Below are positions 16,271 to 25,014 of a DNA stretch of 64,000 bases, one piece after another. The stretch lies in assembly GCA_018365995.1 (NCBI GenBank), contig JAGZIY010000003.1, positions 62,001-126,000 on the forward strand, given 5' to 3'. The DNA is from Butyricicoccus pullicaecorum (GTDB lineage: Bacteria; Bacillota; Clostridia; Oscillospirales; Butyricicoccaceae). Each line of letters starts with the position of its first letter. The first letter of the stretch is position 1. A program made the position numbers and the translations under genes. The notes below the pieces were generated by a model. That model made no database searches and was not told the DNA's origin. It was given only the letters and a program-made list of their open reading frames with translations.

Positions 16271-17981
16271 ACGAACATTTACCTTATCTCGTCTGATTAT
16301 TTTGCTTGTGATGGCTGTCACAGGCAGTGTGGTGATTTTATGTGCGTGGATTTTTACGACCCTCTATACCAATGCTCTGCGAAATGGTGCCGCAAGCAGC
16401 TCGGAGGAATCCCTGCATCAGGCGGCAAATGCAATCGCGGATTACACATCGGATACCAATCAGCTGATGCGGCGTGTCATTCTGGAACTTGAGCGGGTGG
16501 AGAGCAATGAGGAACTGGAAGAAACGCTGTCCACTTTGGTGGAGATGCGAGATGACCTGTGCAATATCGCAGTCTATACCGAAAAAGGAAATCTTATCAA
16601 TTGCTGGTCGAACAAGCAGGCGCGTAAGGAAAGAACAGGCACTTTGAATATTCAGGATGTAGATGCAGACACCAATGGACTGTACATTACACCGCCCCAT
16701 GTGCTCAATCTCTATAAGGACTATTATCCGTGGGTGATTACGGTGGCAAGCCCTGCAACGCTGCTGCGCTATGGAGACAAACCTGTGTATGTGACGCTGG
16801 ATTTGCAATTTTCTTCCATTGCGGCCTATGTTGATGACGTTGGCATCGGAACACGTGGCTATACCTTTTTGATTGACCAGAGTGGACGGCTGATTTATCA
16901 TCCACAGCAGCAGCTGATCTATGTGGGAATCAAACAGGAGGATACTCTGCGTTATGCCGGTCGCGGTGATGGCGTGTATACCGAGGGAAATACCTTGCGG
17001 ATCGTACGCTCGATTCCGCAAAGCAAGTGGCGTCTGGTCGGGGTCAGCTATTTGGACGAACTTGTAGAAACACCGCGGAATGCGGCTCTGCGCATGATTG
17101 CTATGGTTGGATCGGTAGCGCTGCTTCTGGTGCTTGGCGTTGCAGCGTTTGCGATGGGATTGGTTTCTGCGCCGATTCAGCGGCTGGTGGCACAGATGCA
17201 CCGATTTGAACAGGATACTACAGGCTTTCAGTATGAGCCGGTGCGCGGTACACAGGAAATTGCCGTGTTGTCCGATTCCTTTGGGCACATGGTTTGCCGG
17301 ATACAGGAGCTCATCGAGGAGGTCAAGCACGATGAGGAGACTCTGCAAAAAACCGAACTCAAAGCGTTACAGGCACAAATCAACCCCCATTTCTTGTACA
17401 ACACATTGGATTCGATTCAGTGGATGTGTGAGGTCGGACGCAATACGGATGCCGTGCAGATGGTGGGAGCACTGGCGCGGTTGTTCCGTATCAGCATTTC
17501 CCGCGGTGCGGAGCTGATTCCGATTCGGCGGGAGCTGGAACATGCGGAAAGCTATCTGATTATACAAAAATTTCGCTATAAAGACCAGTTTCAGTACCGG
17601 TTTGTAGTAGATGACAGCCTGCTGGACTGTCTGTGCAGTAAAATCACCTTGCAGCCCATTATTGAAAATGCCATTTTGCATGGATTCGGTGAATTTGTAG
17701 ATGCAGGTGAAATTGTCATCGAGGTAAAGGACGATGGAGAGGATATTATCATGTCGGTGACAGACAACGGCATTGGAATGGAGGAAGATGTCTGTGCACG
17801 GCTCTTGTCTGTACAGGAGGATTGCGCCAGCGGCATTGGACTCAAAAATGTGAATGACCGCAATCAAATTTATTTTGGAGAACAATATGGGGTGTCGATT
17901 GAAAGTGAACCCGATGAGGGAACCTGTGTCACCATCAGACTGCCTAAAGTATGGAGGGATGAGCGTGCGTCGTCTATATAA
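16260..17981 (+). CDS. Sensor histidine kinase, YesM type
   Basis: 573 residues. Order: TM1 (about 12-34), extracellular Cache-like sensor with SRLIYH-type PAS/Cache segment (about 40-280), TM2 (about 283-305), HAMP-like region (FEQDTTGFQYEP), His_kinase domain with His377 in NPHFLYNTLDSIQW, then a HATPase domain with N-box PIIENAILHG and G-box SVTDNGIGME and GIGLKNV. This is the usual partner of YesN-type regulators. Start ATG 16260 lies inside the response regulator end, after GGGGAGGGTG. It probably receives the signal from the lipoprotein encoded next. Confidence 0.93.
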   Translation: MKNKRTFTLSRLIILLVMAVTGSVVILCAWIFTTLYTNALRNGAASSSEESLHQAANAIADYTSDTNQLMRRVILELERVESNEELEETLSTLVEMRDDLCNIAVYTEKGNLINCWSNKQARKERTGTLNIQDVDADTNGLYITPPHVLNLYKDYYPWVITVASPATLLRYGDKPVYVTLDLQFSSIAAYVDDVGIGTRGYTFLIDQSGRLIYHPQQQLIYVGIKQEDTLRYAGRGDGVYTEGNTLRIVRSIPQSKWRLVGVSYLDELVETPRNAALRMIAMVGSVALLLVLGVAAFAMGLVSAPIQRLVAQMHRFEQDTTGFQYEPVRGTQEIAVLSDSFGHMVCRIQELIEEVKHDEETLQKTELKALQAQINPHFLYNTLDSIQWMCEVGRNTDAVQMVGALARLFRISISRGAELIPIRRELEHAESYLIIQKFRYKDQFQYRFVVDDSLLDCLCSKITLQPIIENAILHGFGEFVDAGEIVIEVKDDGEDIIMSVTDNGIGMEEDVCARLLSVQEDCASGIGLKNVNDRNQIYFGEQYGVSIESEPDEGTCVTIRLPKVWRDERASSI

Positions 17982-18948
17982 GCTTTTGCTGTGCGGACTT
18001 GTGTGTCTGATTTTTATGAGCAGCTGTACCATGCTGGAGCACAACGGACAACAGATACCAAGACCGATGGTTGCTGTGGTTGTCAAATCCACCCAATCCA
18101 CATTTTGGAAAACCGTGAAGTCGGGGGTAAAGGCGGCAGCCAATGCGTATAATTTGCAATATACCTTTGAAGGGCCGTTATCTGAGGAAGATGCAGAAAC
18201 ACAGAATCAGCTGATTGAGAAGGCGATTGCAGGTGGTGCACAGGCGCTTGTGATTTCTGCGATTGACCCAACAGCCTCCGTGGAAGTGATTGAGCGTGCG
18301 ATACAGGAAGGTATCAAGGTTATTGTAATGGATTCGAATGCAGAAGCTGAGGGAATTTCAGTGCGTGTGGGAACAGATAATTATGCTGCGGGCAAGGCAG
18401 CAGCAGAAGCACTGTTGAACACGGAAAAGGTTGTGCGTTCTATTGGTATGGTAGGATTCGATGCGCGCACAGAAAATGGACAGGCGCGGGAACGCGGATT
18501 TATAGATACCATTGAGGCAGATGGGCGTGCCAAAATCGTGGAGCAGGTTCATTCGCCCTCAGATTCTGCACAGGTACAGGCGGAAACACGAGCGATGCTG
18601 CGCCGTCAGCCCAATCTAGACGCTATTGTGACATTTAACGAAATCACGACTCTTGGAGTTGGACATGCGATTGAAGAAATGAAATGCAGCGAGCGGGTGC
18701 ATGTGATAGGGTTTGATAACAATGTTGTCTCGGTGGGTATGCTCGAGAGCGGAGAACTGGATACCCTCATTGTTCAGAATCCGTTTGCGATGGGCTATCT
18801 TTGCATGGAGAATGCGGCGCTGCTGCTTGCCAATAAAACTGTTCCGGAGACGGATATTAAAACAGAGATTCGTGTCATCAGCCGTGAGAATATGTATAGC
18901 GAAGAGAATCAACGGTTTCTGTTTAGTTTTACAGAAACGACACAATGA
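17965..18948 (+). CDS. Periplasmic-binding-protein-like sugar-sensing lipoprotein
   Basis: 327 residues from the GTG at 17965. That GTG stands 7 nt after GGAGG, whereas the ATG at 17959 is too close to it. A signal peptide ends in a lipobox (LIFMSSC), giving an anchored lipoprotein. The rest is a type I periplasmic-binding fold (PMVAVVVKSTQSTFWKTV, GTDNYAAGKAAAEALL, VIGFDNNVVSVGML). It overlaps the kinase 3' end by 17 nt. Clostridial operons of kinase, regulator and binding protein act as three-part sugar sensors, so this is probably the ligand receptor for the kinase and not a transport subunit. Confidence 0.85.
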   Translation: MRRLYKLLLCGLVCLIFMSSCTMLEHNGQQIPRPMVAVVVKSTQSTFWKTVKSGVKAAANAYNLQYTFEGPLSEEDAETQNQLIEKAIAGGAQALVISAIDPTASVEVIERAIQEGIKVIVMDSNAEAEGISVRVGTDNYAAGKAAAEALLNTEKVVRSIGMVGFDARTENGQARERGFIDTIEADGRAKIVEQVHSPSDSAQVQAETRAMLRRQPNLDAIVTFNEITTLGVGHAIEEMKCSERVHVIGFDNNVVSVGMLESGELDTLIVQNPFAMGYLCMENAALLLANKTVPETDIKTEIRVISRENMYSEENQRFLFSFTETTQ

Positions 18949-19132
18949 TATTGTGAGAAGTGCACAAAAAATATGTGAGTACAAAAGTTAGATTTTATAT
19001 TTTGCGTAAGAAATTCAACAAGATTCGTAAAACATTGCATTTCAATTATGCTATGATTTTCGTATAATAAGATCAACGAAAAGGACAAGAGAGTCCACAA
19101 TGTTGAAATGGGAAATAGAGGAGGATATTCAA

Positions 19133-20266
19133 ATGAAAATCAAGCGCATTATGGCAGCAAGCCTAGTGGCTTCTATGGCTTTGACTTTGGCAGCTTGCGG
19201 CGGTGGCAATCAGCCGGCTAGCGGCGGTGACGCAGAGCAAGGCGGACAGGCTGCAAGCGACCTCAAGGTCAGCGTTATGTACTATAACTTTGCAGATACA
19301 TATATTGCATCCGTTCGCGGCGCGTTGGATGCTGCTTTGAAGGGCATCGGCATCACTCCGCAAAATCAGGATGGCAACAACAACCAGACCACACAGACCG
19401 AGCAGGTTCAGAATGAGGTGACCAAGGGTGCAGACATGCTGGTTGTAAACCTTGTAAGCACAGACTCTGACGATGCTGCAACCGGCGTTGTAGATAAGGC
19501 AAAGGCCGGCAATCTGCCGCTTGTATTCTTCAACCGTGAGGTTTCTGATGATGTCATCAATAGCTATGAGAACGCTGCTTTCGTAGGCACGAATGCACCA
19601 GAGGCTGGTCACATGCAGGGTGAAATGATTGGTAAGTATCTGGTTGAGAATTATGACAAGTGCGACCTTAATGGTGACGGCAAGATTTCCTACGTACTGT
19701 TCAAGGGTGAGCAGGGCAATAAGGAAGCTGAGTACCGTACCCAGTTTGCTGTGGAAGATGCAGACAAGATTCTGGAGGAAGCTGGCAAGCCAAAGCTCGA
19801 GTTCTATGATGCAAAGAATACCGATAAATATCTCGTTGACAAGAACGGTTCTTGGTCTTCCGCTGCTGCAAACGAGTATATGACCACACTGTTGTCTGAA
19901 TATAACGATGCAAACAAGAACATGGTTGAACTTGTTATCTGCAATAACGACGGCATGGCAGAGGGTGCAATCACTGCACTCAATACCGTTGGCTACAACA
20001 AGCAGGTGGAAGAAGGCAAGGAAGCTGGTCCGTATGTTCCGGTATTCGGTGTTGACGCAACCGACGCTGCAAAGGATCTCATTGCAAAGGGTATGATGAC
20101 CGGCTCCATTAAGCAGGACGCAGAAGGTATGGCACAGTGCATTACCGACCTCGTAAGCAATATTGCTGCTGGCAAGCCGCTGATGGACGGCATTGCGGAT
20201 AAGTATACCGTAGATGACGGTATTAACAAGATTCGTATTCCTTATCAGGTATACATGGGCGAATAA
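19133..20266 (+). CDS. mglB: Galactose/glucose-type sugar ABC transporter, binding lipoprotein
   Basis: 377 residues with a signal peptide and lipobox (LTLAACGGG). The body is a galactose/glucose-binding-like protein: KVSVMYYNFADTYIASVRGA at the start of the mature part and an EF-hand-like Ca site (DLNGDGKISY) as in MglB. It carries NNDGMAEGA and FGVDATDAAK in the ligand lobe. Start ATG follows GAGGAGG. TATAAT at 19063-19068 is the probable -10. First gene of the transporter operon, next to the Leloir genes, so galactose or methyl-galactoside import is likely. Codon use is noticeably biased towards preferred codons, suggesting high expression. Confidence 0.93.
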   Translation: MKIKRIMAASLVASMALTLAACGGGNQPASGGDAEQGGQAASDLKVSVMYYNFADTYIASVRGALDAALKGIGITPQNQDGNNNQTTQTEQVQNEVTKGADMLVVNLVSTDSDDAATGVVDKAKAGNLPLVFFNREVSDDVINSYENAAFVGTNAPEAGHMQGEMIGKYLVENYDKCDLNGDGKISYVLFKGEQGNKEAEYRTQFAVEDADKILEEAGKPKLEFYDAKNTDKYLVDKNGSWSSAAANEYMTTLLSEYNDANKNMVELVICNNDGMAEGAITALNTVGYNKQVEEGKEAGPYVPVFGVDATDAAKDLIAKGMMTGSIKQDAEGMAQCITDLVSNIAAGKPLMDGIADKYTVDDGINKIRIPYQVYMGE

Positions 20267-20300
20267 GTTTATATACTGTCGCGATTTGGTAGAAAAATAG

Positions 20301-20333
20301 GCCGCTGCCGCGCAAACGGTGGCGGCTGTTTTT
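20301..20333 (+). terminator. Hairpin between mglB and mglA (partial terminator)
   Basis: GCCGCTGCCG (20301-20310) pairs with CGGTGGCGGC (20317-20326) and is followed by TGTTTTT. Located within an operon, it likely reduces transcription of the ATPase and permease relative to the abundant binding protein. Confidence 0.8.
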
Positions 20334-20387
20334 CGGGAACACAGACTGCGGCGCGAATTCGTGCGCTGCCAAGGGGAGGAATGAACT

Positions 20388-21887
20388 ATGCAAAACGATG
20401 TCCTGTTACAGATGACGGGCATTTGTAAACAATTTCCCGGCGTCCGCGCGCTCGATGGCGTATCCCTGACCGTGCGTCGAGGCACTGTGCATGCACTCAT
20501 GGGAGAAAATGGTGCAGGCAAATCTACGCTCATGAAATGTCTGTTTGGTATGTACGAAAAAGACGAGGGCACCATTCTGCTGGAGGGCAAGGAGATTAAC
20601 TTCAAGAACTCCAAAGAGGCGTTGGAAAGCGGCGTAGCCATGGTGCATCAGGAACTCAATCAGGCGCTCAAGCGTACCGTTATGGAAAATCTATGGCTTG
20701 GAAGATATCCATTAAAATTTGCAAATTACATCGATGAAAAAAAGATGTATAAAGACTCTATTGCGCTGTTTGAAAAACTGGGCGTTAAGGTCGATCCCAA
20801 TCGTACCATGAGCACGATGCCGGTTTCACAGCGTCAAATGGTTGAGATTGCTAAGGCGGTCTCCTATGATTCGAAAGTTATTGTATTTGATGAACCGACA
20901 TCTTCTTTGACAGAAGTAGAGGTTGAGCACCTGTTCCGCATCATCAATATGTTGCGCGATCAGGGCTGCGGCATCATTTATATTTCGCATAAAATGGAAG
21001 AAATCCTGCGCATTTCAGATGATGTTACCATCATGCGTGATGGACAGTGGATCGCCACAGAACGTGCAAGTGATTTGACAATGGACAAGATTATTAAGCT
21101 CATGGTCGGTCGTGAACTTACAAATCGCTTTCCACCCAAAACGAATACACCGGGAGAAGTCGCACTTGAGGTAGAGGGATTGAGCGCACAGTATTCCCAT
21201 GTGCGTGATGTATCCTTTAACCTGCATAAGGGCGAAGTGCTTGGCATTGCCGGTCTGGACGGTGCAGGACGCACTGAGGTTTTGGAAAATATTTTTGGTA
21301 TTGCAACACGTTCAGCAGGCACATTGAAGCTCGACGGCAAGGTGGTGCAAAATCGCAATGCAGCAGAGAGCATTAAAAATGGTTTTGCGCTTCTGACCGA
21401 GGAAAGACGTGCTACGGGTATTTTTGGTATTCGCTCCATTCGTGAAAACACGGTTATTTCCAGTCTCAAAAAATACCTAAAGGCTGGATTGTGGCTGGAT
21501 AACAAGAAAATGGTGCAGGACACTGACTGGGTCATTCAGTCCATGCGCGTAAAAACCCCGACACAGGAGACAAAGATTCGTTCTCTGTCCGGTGGTAACC
21601 AGCAAAAGGTCATTCTTGGTCGCTGGCTGCTGACGGAGCCTGAGGTATTGCTGCTGGACGAGCCGACACGTGGTATTGATGTTGGCGCAAAATATGAGAT
21701 TTATCAGCTCATTATCGATTTGGCAAACCGTGGTAAAGGCGTTATCATGGTGTCTGGCGAAATGCCTGAGCTTCTGGGTGTATGTGATCGCATTCTGGTT
21801 ATGTCGGGCGGACGGCTGGCCGGAGAAGTTGATGCGAAAACGACAACACAGGAAGAAATCATGACGCTGGCAGCAAAGTACGTATGA
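20388..21887 (+). CDS. mglA: Sugar ABC transporter ATP-binding protein
   Basis: 499 residues with two fused ATPase domains, as in MglA/RbsA. Domain 1 has Walker A at residues 39-47 (GENGAGKST) and Walker B VIVFDEPTSS with the degenerate signature PVSQRQMVEIAK. Domain 2 has a degenerate Walker A (GLDGAGRTE), signature LSGGNQQKVILG and LLLDEPTRGIDVGAK. The degenerate second site is normal for the family. It energises uptake together with the downstream permease. Start ATG after AGGGGAGGAATGAACT. Confidence 0.95.
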   Translation: MQNDVLLQMTGICKQFPGVRALDGVSLTVRRGTVHALMGENGAGKSTLMKCLFGMYEKDEGTILLEGKEINFKNSKEALESGVAMVHQELNQALKRTVMENLWLGRYPLKFANYIDEKKMYKDSIALFEKLGVKVDPNRTMSTMPVSQRQMVEIAKAVSYDSKVIVFDEPTSSLTEVEVEHLFRIINMLRDQGCGIIYISHKMEEILRISDDVTIMRDGQWIATERASDLTMDKIIKLMVGRELTNRFPPKTNTPGEVALEVEGLSAQYSHVRDVSFNLHKGEVLGIAGLDGAGRTEVLENIFGIATRSAGTLKLDGKVVQNRNAAESIKNGFALLTEERRATGIFGIRSIRENTVISSLKKYLKAGLWLDNKKMVQDTDWVIQSMRVKTPTQETKIRSLSGGNQQKVILGRWLLTEPEVLLLDEPTRGIDVGAKYEIYQLIIDLANRGKGVIMVSGEMPELLGVCDRILVMSGGRLAGEVDAKTTTQEEIMTLAAKYV

Positions 21888-21906
21888 TTCGGGAGGAAAA
21901 CGAGTT

Positions 21907-22986
21907 ATGGGAAAATTAAATTTGAAGCAAAAATATGCGGATTTCCAAGCAATGAGTGCAAAGGAAAAGCATAATTTCTGGAAAGAATTCTTCATCAACA
22001 ACTCTCTCTATATTTTTCTGATTATTGCAGCAATTGGTATTGGTATCTATAATAATAACTTTTTCAGTGTACCGTCCATTGTCAATATGATTTCATTGAC
22101 CGCTGCAAACCTGCCGATTGCAATGGGTATTGCAGGCACCATCGTTTTGACTGGTACCGACCTGTCAGCTGGTCGCGTGGTTGGTCTGACCGCTTGTATG
22201 TCCGCTGCATTCTTGCAGGCAGCAGACTATGGCAGTAAGATGTTTCCGGACATTCCGCAGCTGCATCCGGCACTTATGATTCTGGGCACACTGGTAATTG
22301 TTATGATTGTGGGCGCTCTGGTCGGTCTTGTAAATGGCTTCTCTGTTGCAAAGTTCGGTCTGCATCCTTTCATTGTAACATTGGCAACGCAGCTTATTGT
22401 TTATGGTGTGCTTTTGATGTTTACAAACATGAATGGCAACAATGGTGCACCGATTTCCGGTCTGGCAACTTACTACAAGGAAGTTGTAAATGGTTCCATT
22501 TTGAAGATTGGTGATGTACCGATTCCAAACTATGTCTGGTATGCTCTGATTCTTGCTATCGTTATGTGGTTCATCTGGAACAAGACTAGATTTGGTAAGA
22601 ATATGTTTGCATGTGGTTCCAATCCGGAAGCTGCAAACGTATCTGGCGTAAATGTTGCAAAGAACACCATGATGGTATTTGTTTTGGCAGGTATCATGTA
22701 TTCGTTCACCGGCTTCATTGAGGCTGCTCGTATCGGTTCTAACAGCCCTGCAACAGGTACCAACTATGAACTGGACGCAATCGCAGCTTGTGTTATCGGT
22801 GGTGTATCGTTCGTTGGTGGTATTGGTTCCATCAGTGGTATCATTGTCGGCGTACTGCTTCTGCGTATCATTTTTGTTGGTCTGACCTTCCTGTCTGTCA
22901 GCGCAAATTTACAGTACATTATTAAGGGTCTCATCATTCTGATTGCATGTGCAATCGATATGAGAAAATATCTCGTTCGTAAGTAA
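21907..22986 (+). CDS. mglC: Sugar ABC transporter permease
   Basis: 359 residues, about 10 membrane spans, BPD_transp_2 family as MglC/RbsC. Typical segments: ANLPIAMGIAGTIVLTGTDLSAG, RFGKNMFACGSNPEAANVSGV (the loop touching the ATPase) and ALDAIAACVIGG-like YELDAIAACVIGGVSFVGGIGS. An N-terminal cytoplasmic helix of about 35 residues precedes TM1. 19 nt after mglA with GGGAGG as ribosome binding site. A terminator follows. Confidence 0.95.
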   Translation: MGKLNLKQKYADFQAMSAKEKHNFWKEFFINNSLYIFLIIAAIGIGIYNNNFFSVPSIVNMISLTAANLPIAMGIAGTIVLTGTDLSAGRVVGLTACMSAAFLQAADYGSKMFPDIPQLHPALMILGTLVIVMIVGALVGLVNGFSVAKFGLHPFIVTLATQLIVYGVLLMFTNMNGNNGAPISGLATYYKEVVNGSILKIGDVPIPNYVWYALILAIVMWFIWNKTRFGKNMFACGSNPEAANVSGVNVAKNTMMVFVLAGIMYSFTGFIEAARIGSNSPATGTNYELDAIAACVIGGVSFVGGIGSISGIIVGVLLLRIIFVGLTFLSVSANLQYIIKGLIILIACAIDMRKYLVRK

Positions 22987-22995
22987 ATCATGTCA

Positions 22996-23031
22996 ACAAA
23001 ACCGAAGTCGAAAGGCTTCGGTTTTGTTTTT
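22996..23031 (+). terminator. Terminator of the mgl operon
   Basis: ACAAAACCGAAG (22996-23007) pairs with CTTCGGTTTTGT (23016-23027), followed by further T residues. Confidence 0.9.
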
Positions 23032-23159
23032 GTAAAATTTTAGGAAAAACCAGAAAATCGAGGAAAAATGCTGGATTTTTGATATATAATATGGTATAAT
23101 AACAAAGTACGATATGTTAACTGCGGCTAACTTTGTGTAGCTGCCGAAAGGAGTTTTAT

Positions 23160-24368
23160 ATGTATTGCACCCGACAAATTACACCCGGAATTACTTGGGT
23201 GGGTGGAAATGATCGCCGTTTGGAGCGTTTCGAAAATTTATTCCCTGTTCCGCGTGGTGTTTCGTATAACACCTATTTGATTGTGGACGAAAAGATTGCG
23301 CTGATGGATACTGCTGATTCTGCAATTTCCAGACAGTTTATGGACAATGTCATGCACACTCTCAATGGCCGTTCGATCGATTATCTGGTTGTCAATCACA
23401 TGGAGCCGGATCATTGTGCTGCAATTGAGGAGCTGATGCTGCGTTTCCCGGAGATGAAGCTGGTTGGAAATGCAAAGACAATGACATTGATTTCACAGTT
23501 CTATGATATGCCGCTGGAAGGGCACAGCCTGATTGTAAAGGAAGGAGACACGCTGTCTCTGGGAGAGCATACGCTGCAATTTTTCTTTGCACCAATGGTA
23601 CACTGGCCGGAGGTCATGATGACCTATGAGCAGAAAGATGGCGTTCTGTTTTCGGCTGATGCCTTTGGTGGCTTTGGTGCATTGAGCGGCAATATTTTTG
23701 ACGATGAAGTAGATTTTGAACGGGATTGGCTGGACGATTATCGCCGTTACTATGCAAATATTGTAGGCAAATATGGCATGCAGGTACAGGCAACCTTAAA
23801 GAAACTGTCTGCTCTGGATATTCACGTGATTTGTCCGCTGCACGGTCTGATTTGGCGTGATAATTTGTCTTTGCTGCTTAAAAAATATGACCTGTGGAGC
23901 CGTTATGAGCCGGAAGAGCAGAGTGTTGCTATTTTTTATGGTTCTATGTATGGCGATACCGAAAATGTAGCAGAGATTTTGGCTGGGCAGCTGGCAAATG
24001 CAGGGATCCGTAAGATTGCAATGTATGATGTGTCCGGTACAAATGTATCTACATTGATTTCTGAGGTGTTCCGATGCAGCCATGTAGTGCTTGCTGCGCC
24101 GACCTATAACAATGGAATTTATCCGCCAATGCTTGGACTTCTGCATGATATGAAGGCGCTGAATGTACAAAATCGTACCATTGCGCTGGTGGAAAATGGA
24201 TCATGGGCACCAACCAGCGCAAAGAATATGCGAGAACTGTTGGATAGCATGAAGAATATGACCATTCTGGAGCCTGTCGTGAGTGTGCGGTCGGCACCGG
24301 GAGCGCAGACAATTGCATCTATTGAGGCGATGGCAAATACTTTGCTGGAATCTCTCCAAAAGAAGTAA
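23160..24368 (+). CDS. Flavodiiron protein (A-type flavoprotein, FprA family)
   Basis: 402 residues. An N-terminal metallo-beta-lactamase-like domain holds the diiron ligands: His80, Glu82, Asp84 and His85 in NHMEPDHC, His in MVHWPE, Asp in FSADAFG and His in CPLHGLIW. A C-terminal flavodoxin domain (about 255-400) binds FMN (YGSMYGDTENVAE). In anaerobes these enzymes reduce O2 to water or NO to N2O with electrons from rubredoxin or similar. Start ATG after GAAAGGAG. Monocistronic; two TATAAT boxes at 23085 and 23095 precede it. A second family member lies at 39236. Confidence 0.94.
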   Translation: MYCTRQITPGITWVGGNDRRLERFENLFPVPRGVSYNTYLIVDEKIALMDTADSAISRQFMDNVMHTLNGRSIDYLVVNHMEPDHCAAIEELMLRFPEMKLVGNAKTMTLISQFYDMPLEGHSLIVKEGDTLSLGEHTLQFFFAPMVHWPEVMMTYEQKDGVLFSADAFGGFGALSGNIFDDEVDFERDWLDDYRRYYANIVGKYGMQVQATLKKLSALDIHVICPLHGLIWRDNLSLLLKKYDLWSRYEPEEQSVAIFYGSMYGDTENVAEILAGQLANAGIRKIAMYDVSGTNVSTLISEVFRCSHVVLAAPTYNNGIYPPMLGLLHDMKALNVQNRTIALVENGSWAPTSAKNMRELLDSMKNMTILEPVVSVRSAPGAQTIASIEAMANTLLESLQKK

Positions 24369-24404
24369 AAATAATGCGGCTTTCTGCGGAAAGTGCATAT
24401 TGAT

Positions 24405-24445
24405 AAAGATGTGAGACTGCTTTCCGTGCAGACTCACATCTTTTT
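24405..24445 (+). terminator. Terminator of the first flavodiiron gene
   Basis: AAAGATGTGAG (24405-24415) pairs with CTCACATCTTT (24433-24443); five T residues follow the stem base. Confidence 0.85.
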
Positions 24446-24504
24446 ATGTAAAAGAAAACAGAGGATGCTTCTGATTGCTTTATGTGAGAGGAGTGAATGT
24501 AAAT

Positions 24505-24978
24505 ATGGTATATGGAGCAATAGATGAAAAAAGTGTGGATGGATATACACTTATGAGCAGAGTATTTGATGCAATCCATAATAAGCAAATGGAATATAAT
24601 TGGCTTATCACAAATGTGGAATGTTTAATAGACAAGATAGCAGAATGTTACATGGATAACGATTATTGCTGGCTGACAGGAGAAGAACTCACCAAAATCG
24701 TTCGGGAAGATGATGGACAATGGATTTGGGCAGTCCTCTCTGGTTTCGAAAAGGATATTTCCTTGGCAGAAGTCCTTCAGTATCCGCTGCCGTGTGCAGA
24801 TGGATATCGAGGTTTTTGGAAAAATCCGCTTTCGATGCAGCATCCTTTGGCAGCAATTGAAATTGTTCCTTGGGATAGTACACTCACTTTATTTTTCAGT
24901 AGACGAGCGGATTTCGTGCAGGACTTTTTACACTTTTTTCCTTTGAGTGAAAATCTTTTGACGTATAATACAATATGA
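24505..24978 (+). CDS. Hypothetical protein, possibly DUF2691-like
   Basis: 157 residues, soluble, acidic, rich in Trp and Tyr. Start ATG 24505 has GAGAGGAG 12-15 nt upstream; the longer frame has no ribosome binding site. Distinct segments are EYNWLITNVECLID near residue 30 and GFWKNPLSMQHPLAAIEIVPW near residue 100. The general pattern recalls DUF2691 proteins of Firmicutes but I am not certain. It stands alone between two terminators, with lower GC than its neighbours, which is compatible with an accessory gene such as an immunity protein. No function proposed. Confidence 0.6.
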   Translation: MVYGAIDEKSVDGYTLMSRVFDAIHNKQMEYNWLITNVECLIDKIAECYMDNDYCWLTGEELTKIVREDDGQWIWAVLSGFEKDISLAEVLQYPLPCADGYRGFWKNPLSMQHPLAAIEIVPWDSTLTLFFSRRADFVQDFLHFFPLSENLLTYNTI

Positions 24979-24985
24979 ATAAAAA

Positions 24986-25009
24986 AAGAGAGCCAGCTTT
25001 GGCTCTCTT
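24986..25009. terminator. Bidirectional terminator
   Basis: AAGAGAGCC (24986-24994) pairs with GGCTCTCTT (25001-25009). The minus strand then runs into seven T residues, so it mainly ends the trxA-trxB transcript. Confidence 0.9.
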
Positions 25010-25014
25010 ATAGT

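Noticed and set aside
19163..20641. 492-residue open frame on the minus strand opposite mglB and the start of mglA
   Set aside because: It mirrors the codon structure of two genuine genes, shows no family motif and has no ribosome binding site.
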